Shown: positions 7,251 through 16,100 of the stretch, piece after piece
Layout of the letters: every line of letters begins with the position of its first letter
Position numbering within the stretch: position 1 is the first letter of the stretch
Origin: Leucobacter sp. PH1c
GTDB lineage: Bacteria; Actinomycetota; Actinomycetes; Actinomycetales; Microbacteriaceae
Length of the DNA stretch: 64,000 nucleotides
Assembly (NCBI RefSeq): GCF_000633415.1
Contig: NZ_AYMV01000016.1
Coordinates: 1-64,000, forward strand
Reading direction: 5' to 3'
Notes under the pieces: model-generated
What the model was told of the DNA's origin: nothing
Database searches by the model: none
What the model saw: only the letters and a program-made list of their open reading frames with translations
Position numbers and translations under genes: made by a program

Positions 7251-8144
7251 TTAGAGCTGCGAGGCGGGCACGTCGAAGGTTGCGCAGGCCGTCGGGCCCT
7301 GCTCGTACCCCGTGCGGAACCAGCGCTGCCGCTGCTCGGACGTTCCGTGCGTGAAGCGCTCCGGGTTCACGCCGACGCCCGCTGACTCCATGATGTGGTC
7401 GTCGCCCACCGCGGCAGCCGCGCTCATTGCGTCCGCGATCTGCTCGGCCGTGACCGGCTTCAGGAAGGGGACGCCCGCGCTATCCGTGACGCTCGACGCG
7501 TTCTGCACCCAGGCGCCCGCGAAGCAGTCGGCCTGGAGCTCGAGCCGCACCGAGCCCGAAGCCGCGCCCGATTCGCGGCCCACGCTCTGCAGCGAGCCGA
7601 TGAGGTTCGAGATGTGGTGGCCCCACTCGTGCGCGAGCACGTACATCTGCGCGAGCGAGCCGTCCGAGGCGCCGTAGTCACGGCTGAGCGTGTCGAAGAA
7701 CGCGACATCGATGTAGATCGTCTCGTCGGCCGGGCAGTAGAACGGGCCCGTCGCCGAGGAGGCTGCGCCGCACGGCGACTGCGTCTGGCCGCTGAAGAGC
7801 ACCACGGGGCCCGGCGCCCGATAGTTGCCCACCTGCGTGGCCCAATAGCGGTCGAGCGAGTCGGCGGCGCCGTTCATCGCGCACTCCACATCCTGGTTCG
7901 CGTCGGCCCCGGTCTCGCAGTTGCTCAGGGCTCCGGCGTGCTCCTCGGAGACCGCGCCACCACCGAGCAGCTGCTCCGCGGCGGGCTGGAACGGCATCAG
8001 GTTGATCCCGAGCAGCTGCGAACCGAGCGCGAGGAGCAGCGCGATGCCCACTCCGCCGCCCGCGATCATGCCGCCGCGCCGGGCGCCGCCGCTGCGCTTC
8101 GAGACCTTGCTCGGGTCGATCCGAACGTTGTCGTTGAACGTCAT
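7251..8144 (-). CDS. Neutral zinc metallopeptidase, YpfJ family
   Basis: A 297-residue membrane-anchored protease. After about 25 cytosolic residues (MTFNDNVRIDPSKVSKRSG) comes one transmembrane helix (about 27-50, GGVGIALLLALGSQLLGI), then the extracellular catalytic domain. The zinc site is HEWGHHISNLIG, with a downstream Glu in LELQADCFAGAW, as in YpfJ/KPN_00809-type peptidases. The upstream part YWATQVGNYRAPGPVVLFSGQTQSPCG is also typical of the family. Substrates are unknown. The ATG at 8144 has a GGAGAG 10 nt upstream. Only 7 bp separate it from the upstream prolyl aminopeptidase, so the two peptidases are probably one operon. Confidence 0.9.
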   Translation of the reverse strand: MTFNDNVRIDPSKVSKRSGGARRGGMIAGGGVGIALLLALGSQLLGINLMPFQPAAEQLLGGGAVSEEHAGALSNCETGADANQDVECAMNGAADSLDRYWATQVGNYRAPGPVVLFSGQTQSPCGAASSATGPFYCPADETIYIDVAFFDTLSRDYGASDGSLAQMYVLAHEWGHHISNLIGSLQSVGRESGAASGSVRLELQADCFAGAWVQNASSVTDSAGVPFLKPVTAEQIADAMSAAAAVGDDHIMESAGVGVNPERFTHGTSEQRQRWFRTGYEQGPTACATFDVPASQL

Positions 8145-8151
8145 GGGCGTC

Positions 8152-9183
8152 TCACTCTCCGTGGGTTTCGGCGGCGCGGTCGTCAGCGGCGCGGTCGTCG
8201 GCGGAACCGGCCGCCGCGTCCGCGAAGCGGTCCGTCGCGCGCACGAGGGCATCGATGATTCCCGGCTCGCTCGCGGCGTGCCCGGCGTCATCGATCAGCT
8301 CGAACTCCGCCGCCGGCCAGGCGCGGTGTAGGTCCCACGCCGTGCGCGCGGGGGTGCAGACGTCGTAGCGGCCCTGGACGATGACGCCCGGGATCCCGCG
8401 CAGCTTCTCGGCGGCGTCGCGGATCAGCTGCCCCTCCTCGAACCAGCCGCCGTGGGTGAAGAAGTGGTTCTCGATGCGGGCGAACGCGACGGCCGCCGCG
8501 GTGTTCGCGCGGGCCGCGGCGATTGCCTCGGCATCGGGGATGAGGCGGATCGTGGTGTTCTCCCACACCGTCCAGGCCACGCCCGCGGGGGTGTGGATCG
8601 CGGGGTCCGGATCGCTCAGCTGGCGCGCGTAGGCGGCGATCAGCTCGCCGCGCTCGGCTTCGGGGATTGGCGCGAGGTACTCCTCCCACGCGTCCGGGAA
8701 GAGGTGGGAGGCACCGTCCTGGTAGAACCAGTCGAGCTCGGCGCGGCGCAGCGTGAAGATCCCGCGCAGCACGAGCTCCGTCACCCGTTCCGGGTGGGTC
8801 TGGGCGTAGGCGAGCGCGAGCGCCGAGCCCCACGATCCGCCGAACACCTGCCACCGGTCGATGCCGAGGTGGGTGCGGAGCCGCTCGATGTCGGCCACGA
8901 GGTGCCACGTGGTGTTCGCCGAGAGCTCGGCATCGGGCGCGCTCGCGTGCGGCACGCTCCGCCCACAGCCGCGCTGGTCGAGGAGCACGATCCGGTAGCG
9001 CGCGGGGTCGAAGTAGCGCCGGTGATCCGGGCCGCAGCCGCCGCCCGGGCCGCCGTGGAGAAACACCACAGGCTTGCCATCGGGGTTGCCGCAGGTCTCC
9101 CAGTAGATCTCGTTGCCATCGCCCACGGGCAGCATGCCGTGCGCGGTGGGTTCGATCGGTGGATAGAGCGCTCGCAGTGCCAT
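8152..9183 (-). CDS. pip: Prolyl aminopeptidase (proline iminopeptidase)
   Basis: A 343-residue alpha/beta hydrolase of peptidase family S33 that removes N-terminal proline from peptides in the cytoplasm. Visible motifs: oxyanion HGGPGGG (43-49), DQRGCGRS (69-76), nucleophile GGSWGS (Ser117), Asp in the GRYDVCTP segment and His in DAGHAASEP. The family-specific lid with WTVWENTTIRL is present. The ATG at 9183 is chosen because TAGAGT at 9191-9196 lies 7 nt upstream (leaderless pattern); an upstream in-frame start would precede the transcript. The C-terminal tail (SADDRAADDRAAETHGE) is acidic and disordered. Confidence 0.93.
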   Translation of the reverse strand: MALRALYPPIEPTAHGMLPVGDGNEIYWETCGNPDGKPVVFLHGGPGGGCGPDHRRYFDPARYRIVLLDQRGCGRSVPHASAPDAELSANTTWHLVADIERLRTHLGIDRWQVFGGSWGSALALAYAQTHPERVTELVLRGIFTLRRAELDWFYQDGASHLFPDAWEEYLAPIPEAERGELIAAYARQLSDPDPAIHTPAGVAWTVWENTTIRLIPDAEAIAAARANTAAAVAFARIENHFFTHGGWFEEGQLIRDAAEKLRGIPGVIVQGRYDVCTPARTAWDLHRAWPAAEFELIDDAGHAASEPGIIDALVRATDRFADAAAGSADDRAADDRAAETHGE

Positions 9184-9208
9184 ACCGCTCACTCTAATGC
9201 CCCGCACG

Positions 9209-9252
9209 GGTGCCGGGGCGGGCGGCTCGATCGCGCCTCCCGCCCCGGCACC
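9209..9252 (-). terminator. Terminator after acyl-CoA oxidase
   Basis: A perfect 14-bp stem (9209-9222 with 9239-9252, arm GGTGCCGGGGCGGG on the + strand) with a 16-nt loop lies 6 nt beyond the acyl-CoA oxidase stop and just upstream of the pip promoter. There is no long U-run, as is common in actinobacteria. Confidence 0.65.
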
Positions 9253-9257
9253 GCACG

Positions 9258-11324
9258 CTAGCCGCGCGCAGCCTGCTTCGCCTGCTTCCGCAGCTCCTTC
9301 TCATGGATCGGCCAGGTGCCCGCGGCGCGCTGCGCCTCCACGTAGGCGTGCGCCTCGGCCTGACGCTCGGCCTCGATTCCCGTCGCGATCTCCGCGCGGA
9401 GCAACTCCGGTCCGAGCCCGAACGCGTCGACCAGGTCAAGCGCGTGGGGCCGCAGCCGCGCGATCAGCCGGTCGATGTACGCCGTCACAGCCTCGGCGCG
9501 CTGCCCCGAGATCCGGCCCTGCACGAGGTACCAGGCCGCGTGCTCCTCGATGAGGCCGAAGCCGAAGAGGTCGCGGAGCCAGGTGAGCACCTGCTGCGAT
9601 CCGGGATCCGAGATCTGCTCGAGCGCCTCCGTGAACGCCTCCCACTGGAGCAGCTCAGCGTGCGCGCGGGCCGCCTCGATGAGCTTGTGCTGCTGCGCGT
9701 TGAACGCCTCCTCGTTCGCGATGGCCTTGCCCCGCGCATCGCCCTTCGGCACGTGCTTGGTCGCCTCGCGGAGGGCGAGCGCGATCTCCGAGACCATCGT
9801 CTCCACGCGGTCGGTGAGGAGCGCCCGCTGCGCCTCGGGGGTACGCATGCTCTCGACCGAACGCGCGACCCGGCCGAGGTCGGCGATGCTCTGGCCCATC
9901 TGGCGCAGCCCGAAGCGGCTCACCCGGTCGCCGAGCTGCGAGGCCGCAGCCTTCGCGATCGCCGCCTTGTCGCCGCCCGCGAACTGCTTCGCGTAGTCGG
10001 TGAGCAGGCGCTTCCCCACGAGCTGCAGGAGCACGTTGTTGTCGCCCTCGAAGGTGACGTAGATGTCGAGGTCCGCGCGGAGGCCCACGAGCCGGTTCTT
10101 CGCGATGAAGCCGGCGCCGCCCGTGGCCTCACGCGCCTCCTGCAGGGTCTCGAGAGCAGCCCAGGTGGAGAGGGGCTTCAGGCCAGCGGCGAGGGTCTCG
10201 AGGTCCTCGCGGTTCGCGTCCGTGTCCTTCGCTCCTGAGAACACCTCGTCGAACACCGTGAGCAGGCGCTCGCTCGCGAACGCCATCGCGTACGTCTGCG
10301 CGAGCTTCGGGATCAGGCGCCGCTGGTGCTGCCCGTAGTCCATGAGGACGGTCTCGCGGCCGGAGGCGCCCGGGAACTGCCGCCGCTCGCTGCCGTAGCG
10401 GATCGCGATCGTGAGGGCCGCCATCATGGCCTTCACCGCGGAGCCGTCGAGCGAGACGCGGCCCTGCACGAGCGTGCCGATCATCGTGAAGAAGCGACGG
10501 CCGGGGCTCTCGATCGACGACGAGTAGCTGCCGTCGGCCGCGACGTCGCCGTAGCGGTTCAGCAGGTTCTCGCGCGGGATCCGCACGTGCGTGAAGTGCA
10601 GGCGACCGTTGTCGATGCCGTTCAGGCCGCCCTTCACGCCGTCGTCCTCGCTGCCGACGCCGGGGAGCAGCTCGCCCTCGGGGGTGCGGATCGGCACGAA
10701 GAACGCGTGCACGCCGTGGTTCACGCCCTTCGTGATGAGCTGCGCGAACACGACGGCGGCCTGGCCGTGCAGCGCCGCGTTGCCGAGGAACTCCTTCCAC
10801 GCGCCCGTGAACGGGGTGTGGATCTCGAACTCCTCGGTCTCGGGATCGTAGCTCGCGGTCGTCCCGACCGAGGCCACGTCCGAGCCGTGGCCGATCTCCG
10901 TCATCGCGAACGCGCCGGGAAGCTTCAGGCTCATCACGTCGGGCAGCCACTTCTCGTGGTGCGTGCGCGTGCCGAGGTGCAGGATCGCGGCGCCGAACAG
11001 CCCCCACTGCACACCGCTCTTGATCTGCAGCGAGGGATCGGCGAGCACGAGCTCCTGGAACGCGGCGATGTTGCCGCCGTGGTTGTCGCCGCCGCCGAGA
11101 TCGCTCGGGTACGCGCGCTGAATCGCACCGTTCTCGACGAGGATCCCGAGCTGCTCGAGCACGCGGGCACGGTGCTCGTCCATCGACTGACCGTTGATGG
11201 TGTGCAGCCGCGGGTCGGCGGCGAGGGCGCGGGATTCGAGGCGCTCCCGCTTCCACTTGCCCAGCAGGGCGTCCCCCACGACGGTGGTGTCGATGCGGGC
11301 CTCGTTCGGGATGGTGTCGCTCAT
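9258..11324 (-). CDS. Acyl-CoA oxidase / dehydrogenase family flavoenzyme
   Basis: A 688-residue protein of the acyl-CoA oxidase branch, which oxidises acyl-CoA to trans-2-enoyl-CoA with FAD in fatty-acid breakdown. Features in order: N-terminal helical domain, substrate/flavin loop GAFAMTEIGHGSDVASVGT, beta domain with KEFLGNAALHGQAAVVFAQL, then the flavin-binding helical domain (YGSERRQFPG, ATGGAGFIAKNRLVGLRADLDIYVTFEGDNNVLLQ). GAGFIAKNR followed by TFEGDN is typical of oxidases, whose catalytic Glu lies there. The length suits oxidases rather than dehydrogenases (about 380 aa). It has a strong AAAGGAG Shine-Dalgarno. No peroxisomal-type tail is expected or seen. Confidence 0.9.
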   Translation of the reverse strand: MSDTIPNEARIDTTVVGDALLGKWKRERLESRALAADPRLHTINGQSMDEHRARVLEQLGILVENGAIQRAYPSDLGGGDNHGGNIAAFQELVLADPSLQIKSGVQWGLFGAAILHLGTRTHHEKWLPDVMSLKLPGAFAMTEIGHGSDVASVGTTASYDPETEEFEIHTPFTGAWKEFLGNAALHGQAAVVFAQLITKGVNHGVHAFFVPIRTPEGELLPGVGSEDDGVKGGLNGIDNGRLHFTHVRIPRENLLNRYGDVAADGSYSSSIESPGRRFFTMIGTLVQGRVSLDGSAVKAMMAALTIAIRYGSERRQFPGASGRETVLMDYGQHQRRLIPKLAQTYAMAFASERLLTVFDEVFSGAKDTDANREDLETLAAGLKPLSTWAALETLQEAREATGGAGFIAKNRLVGLRADLDIYVTFEGDNNVLLQLVGKRLLTDYAKQFAGGDKAAIAKAAASQLGDRVSRFGLRQMGQSIADLGRVARSVESMRTPEAQRALLTDRVETMVSEIALALREATKHVPKGDARGKAIANEEAFNAQQHKLIEAARAHAELLQWEAFTEALEQISDPGSQQVLTWLRDLFGFGLIEEHAAWYLVQGRISGQRAEAVTAYIDRLIARLRPHALDLVDAFGLGPELLRAEIATGIEAERQAEAHAYVEAQRAAGTWPIHEKELRKQAKQAARG

Positions 11325-11556
11325 CGGTGCTCCTTTGGCGTGCGCGCGTGACCGCATCGGCGGTCGTCGGTTGACCTGCTGCCAGGCTAGGCCGCTCGCC
11401 CGAGGCGGACAACCGAGCGCGCGTCACCCGACAACGGCCGCCGCGCGCGCCGCGTACGCCATTGTCGAATGGCGCCAAATCGAGCACGCCAGATCTAGAG
11501 GTTCGCGCTAAGTGCGCGGTGCTCCCCACTGCCATGAGCACGCGGGCGGAGCCCGT

Positions 11557-13173
11557 TCAGCGCGGGTCGACCGCTCCCTCCGGAATGAAGTCCTCGAACA
11601 CCTCGGGCACGATCCCCGCGTTCTCCAGCAGTTCGCGCGTGCGCTTCTGTCGTGTGCGCGCGATCACCGTCACGACCACGCCGTCCCGGCCCGCCCGACC
11701 CGTCCGGCCGGCGCGGTGGAGGTAGGTCTTGTAGTCGTCCGGCGGATCGGCCTGCAGCACGAGGTCGACATCGTCGACATGGATGCCGCGCGCCGCCACG
11801 TCGGTCGCCACGAGCACGGAGGCCTTCCCCGTCGCGAACTTCTCGAGGTTGCGCTCGCGGCGCGACTGGCTGAGGTCGCCGTGCAGCGCTGCGACGCGCA
11901 GCCCTGCGTCGGCGAGCATCTCGGCCACCCGCTCGGCGTACGCACGGGTGCGGCAGAACACGAGCACGCGGCCCGGCGTGCGGGCGAGCTGCACGAGCGC
12001 CTGGTCCTTGTGCTCCCAGAGCACGATCTGCACCCGGTGCCGGACCGTGCCGTCCGCCGCGGCCTCGGCCTCGTGCACGGCGGGATCCCGCAGGAACTCT
12101 TCGACAAGCTCGGAGACCCCGGCGTCGAGCGTCGCGGAGAAGAGGAGGCGCTGGCCGCCCCGCACCGTCTGGCGCAGCACCTGCTGCACGGGCTCGAGGA
12201 AGCCGAGATCGCACATGTGGTCGGCCTCGTCGAGCACGGTGACGAGCACCTCGCGAAGGTCGAGCTTGCGCCGGTTGACGAGATCCTGCACGCGGCCGGG
12301 CGTACCGATCACGATGTCGACGCCCCGCTGCAGCGCGTGCACCTGGGGATCGAGCGGGACGCCGCCGACGAGCTGCGCGGTGTAGAACCCCACGGAGCGC
12401 GCGATCGGCTGGATCGTGCGGTCGATCTGCAGCGCGAGCTCACGCGTGGGAGCGAGGATCAGGGCGCGCGGATTGCGCGTGGGCTTCTGCGGGGCGCGGG
12501 CGCCCCGCTCCCCGCGCTTCGGCTGCTTCGCCCCTCGCTCCTTCGCGCCGGGGGCCGCACCGAACGCACCCTGCGTCTTCAGCAGGAGGAGACGTTCGAC
12601 GAGGCCGGAGCCGAAAGCGATCGTCTTGCCGGATCCCGTGCGCGCCCGCCCGAGCACGTCGCGACCGCGCACGATATCCGGGATCGTGGCGACCTGGATC
12701 GGGAACGGGCGGTCGGCGCCGAGCTCACCGAGCACGCGCACGATGTTGCCGCCGAGGCCAAGATCGCCGAAGCTGATGCCCGCGGCGTCCTCCGCTGTGG
12801 TGATACGGGCATCGAGGCGCGCGAGCGGCTGCTCGCGCGGGGCGCGCTCGCGGGGCGCGCGCTCCCGCTCGGTGCGCTCACGCGGGGCGCGCTCGGGGGC
12901 CATCCGCTCGTTCGTCGCGCGCTCGCCCCCGGAGCGACCGCTCGCCGCGCGGCCGGTGCCCGCGCGCTCGCGCCCGCCGCGGTCCCGCTCGTCGCGCCCG
13001 GAGCGCGCAGCACGCACGCCGCCCGGAGCGTCGGAGCGCCCCTGCTGCGCGTCGTCGGCACGGCTCGTGCCCTGCGCCTGCGCCCGCCCGCCGTGGAACT
13101 TGCGCCCCTTGGGCTTGCGCCCGGGCTCGTAGTTCGCGGGGGCCTTGAAGCCGCGTCGTCCCTTCTGGGCCAT
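11557..13173 (-). CDS. DEAD/DEAH-box RNA helicase
   Basis: A 538-residue SF2 helicase. About 140 N-terminal residues are a disordered, Arg/Gly/Glu-rich extension with imperfect ERAPRER repeats, probably RNA-binding. The core has the Q motif region (PFPIQVATIPDIVRGRDVLG), Walker A ARTGSGKT, Ia LAPTRELALQI, GTPGRV, DEADH, SAT, and in the second RecA domain VLVFCRTR, VLVATDVAARGI and HRAGRTGR. All catalytic residues are intact. It likely acts in ribosome assembly or RNA decay. Its ATG directly abuts the stop of the upstream RND gene with zero spacing, so translation is probably coupled. Confidence 0.93.
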   Translation of the reverse strand: MAQKGRRGFKAPANYEPGRKPKGRKFHGGRAQAQGTSRADDAQQGRSDAPGGVRAARSGRDERDRGGRERAGTGRAASGRSGGERATNERMAPERAPRERTERERAPRERAPREQPLARLDARITTAEDAAGISFGDLGLGGNIVRVLGELGADRPFPIQVATIPDIVRGRDVLGRARTGSGKTIAFGSGLVERLLLLKTQGAFGAAPGAKERGAKQPKRGERGARAPQKPTRNPRALILAPTRELALQIDRTIQPIARSVGFYTAQLVGGVPLDPQVHALQRGVDIVIGTPGRVQDLVNRRKLDLREVLVTVLDEADHMCDLGFLEPVQQVLRQTVRGGQRLLFSATLDAGVSELVEEFLRDPAVHEAEAAADGTVRHRVQIVLWEHKDQALVQLARTPGRVLVFCRTRAYAERVAEMLADAGLRVAALHGDLSQSRRERNLEKFATGKASVLVATDVAARGIHVDDVDLVLQADPPDDYKTYLHRAGRTGRAGRDGVVVTVIARTRQKRTRELLENAGIVPEVFEDFIPEGAVDPR

Positions 13174-16100
13174 CTACTTCTCGTCGCTTTCCGTCGCTTC
13201 GCGACCGGTGGTGGGCTGCTGGGGGTCGGCATCCGCCGCGGGGTTCGCAGCTCCGGGGTTCGCAGCTCCGTGGTCCGCGGCTCCGGCCACGTCAGCGCCG
13301 GGAACCTGGGCGCCGGGCTCCTCGTCGACGTCCTGCGTCGCCTGCCAAAGCAACTGCTCCCAGTTCAGCTCGCCCGTCACGGGAGGAGCGGCGCCGTCCT
13401 CGCGGAACGCCCCGCTCGGGGCGGGCTCGGCCGATGCCGGTGCCGCCGCGGCAGTCTCCACCGCGGCGGCCTCTTCCGGTGCGGGATCCTCAGCGGCGGG
13501 ATCCACAGCGGCGGGGTCATCAGCGGCGGGGTCCGCCTCCACGGCGTTCTCGGCTCCCGGATCCCGCACCGGAACCGGCACAGGAATCGGGGCAGGAACG
13601 GGCGCCGGAACCAGCGCCGGGACCGGCTCCGACTCCAACTCCGGCACGAGCTCGGGCTCAGAATCGGGCTCGGTCGCCGACTCCTGCGCGGGCTCGGCCG
13701 CCTCGGGCAGCGGGTTGTCCTCGCCCGTGAAGCCCAGCTGCGCGAGGTCCATCGACATCTGCTCGGTCTCGGGGCCCATCGCGGTCGGCTCCGAAGCGCC
13801 GGGCCCCTCGCTCGGGGCCGGCGGCAGCACGACGGCGGAGGGCTCGCCGTGGGCGCCCGCGGTCTCGGGGGCCGCGAGCCCGGCGCGCAGCAGTTCGCTG
13901 AGCACGGCCTGCCGGCGCACGGCCTCCTCCGCCTCGGCGGCGGCGTTCTCCGCGGCCTCGGCCTCGAGCGCCTCGGCACGGGCCAGATCCTGCTCCGCGG
14001 CGTGGGCCGCCTCGACCTCGGCGATCCGGGCGGCCTCGGCTGCGGCGGCGTCGCGGGCTGCGCGCTCCGCCTCCGCGGCGGCCGCGCGGGTCACCTCGGC
14101 GATGCTCGCCTCCTCGGCGGCCAGGCGCTCGGCCTCGGCCTGCTCCTCCGCGAGCCGATCGGCCTCCGCCCGCTCCGCGGCGACGCGCTCGGCCGCGACG
14201 CGCTCGGATTCCGCGGCGGCGGCCTCGGCGGCGGCTGTCTCAGCGGCGGCGGCTTCGGCCTCCGCGACCGCGACGGGGTCGATGCGGGGCGCATCGGCGA
14301 GCTCGGCCTCCACGATCGCCGCGGCCTCGCTCGCCGCGACCGGGGCGGGGAGCGCGTCAGCGGAGAACTCGGGGAGCACGTCGCCCGTGTCGCTCACGTC
14401 ACCCGGAACGAGGACGGCGGCTTCCGGCGTCCCGGCCGAAGCGTCTGTCGCGCTCGTCGATCCTCCGCCGGTCGCCCGCACCGGCCCTGCCGCAGCGGTG
14501 CCGATGGCGCCCGTGAGCCCGGATCCCGCGAGCACCAGAGCGCCCCCGTCCCCGTCCCCTCGGAGGCCCTTCTTCCGCGCGCGCCGCTCGGCGCCGCCCT
14601 CGCGTCGCCGCTCGACCGCGTAGTACAGCGTCGGCAGCACGACCAGTGTGAGCACGGTCGACGAGAGCAGACCGCCGATCACCACGACGGCGAGCGGCTG
14701 CGAGATGAAGCCGCCCTTGCCCGTGATGCCGATCCCCATCGGCGTGAGCGCGAGGATCGTGGCGAGCGCCGTCATCACGATCGGACGCAGTCGCTGCAGG
14801 GAGCCGTGCACGACGGCGTCGCGGAGCGGTTCGCCGCGATCCCGGTACTGGTTCACGAGGTCGATCAGCACGATCGCGTTCGTCACGACGATACCCACCA
14901 GCATGAGCACGCCGATGAGCGAGGCCACGCCGAGCGGGATCCCCGTCGCGATGAGCAGCAGGATCGCGCCCGTGGCCGCAAAGGGCACCGAGATGAGCAG
15001 CAGCAGCGGCTGCAGCAGGCTGCGGAACGTCGCGACCATCACGACGTAGACGATCAGAATCGCGACGAGCAGCGCCAGGCCGAGCTGGCCGAAGGCCTCC
15101 GCCTGCTGCGACATCACGCCGCCGATCGAGGCGCTCGCGCCCGCAGGCAGTTCGACCCGGTCGAGCGCGGCGTTCACGGCGGTGCTCGCGGTACCGAGGT
15201 CGTCGCCCTCGGGAAGCGCCGAGATCGTCACCATGCGCGAGGTGTCCTCGGTGCGGATCGTCACGGGGCCGTCGGCCACCTCGACCGTCGCGAGCGCACT
15301 CAGGGCGCGCGGGCCGGAGGCGGTCTGGATCTGCAGCGCGGCGACGCCGGCGACGTCGTTCGGCGCGTCGGCGGTGGCGAGGTACACGGCCGTGCTCGTG
15401 TCGTCGATCGCGATCTGGCCGATCTGGGTCGGCTGCATCTGCCGGGCGACCTGCCCCGCGACCGCCGCCTCGCTGAGGCCGAGGTCCGCGGCCGCCGCGC
15501 GGTTCACCGTGACCGAGAGGTACGGACGTGACTGCGCGAGATCGCTCTCAACCTGCTTCAGGCCGGGCGCATCGCGGAGCTCCGCGAGCACCGCCTCGCT
15601 CGCGGTCTCGAGCGTGTCCTGATCCGGCGCCGTGACGCCGACCTCGATCGAGCTCGACATCGTGACGCCGCCGCCCGACTGGCCGAGGGAGAACTCCCCC
15701 GCGTCGTCGAGCGCGTCGACCGCGGCGCGGATCTCGTCCTGCACGACGGCCTGATCCGCGTCGGGCGAGGTGGTGAGCGAGTAGGTGATGGCCCCGTCGC
15801 CCCCGCCGCCGAAGATGGCCGCCATACCGCCGCCCGTGCTGCCGACGGTCACCTGCACGGAGTCGATCGCGCTCACGTCCGCGAGCGCGCCCTCGACCCG
15901 CTCCACCTGGGCGAGCTGCGCATCGAGGCTCGTTCCCGGCGCGAGCGTCTGCACGAGGCCGACCGAGTTCTGCTCGTCGGAGCCCATGAAGTTGGTCTTC
16001 ATCAGCGGGGTCGCCGCGATCGTCGCGCCGAACACGAGCGCAGCGACCATGAGCGTCACCGCGGGGCGCCGCAGCGTCCAATCGATCACGGGCCGGTACC

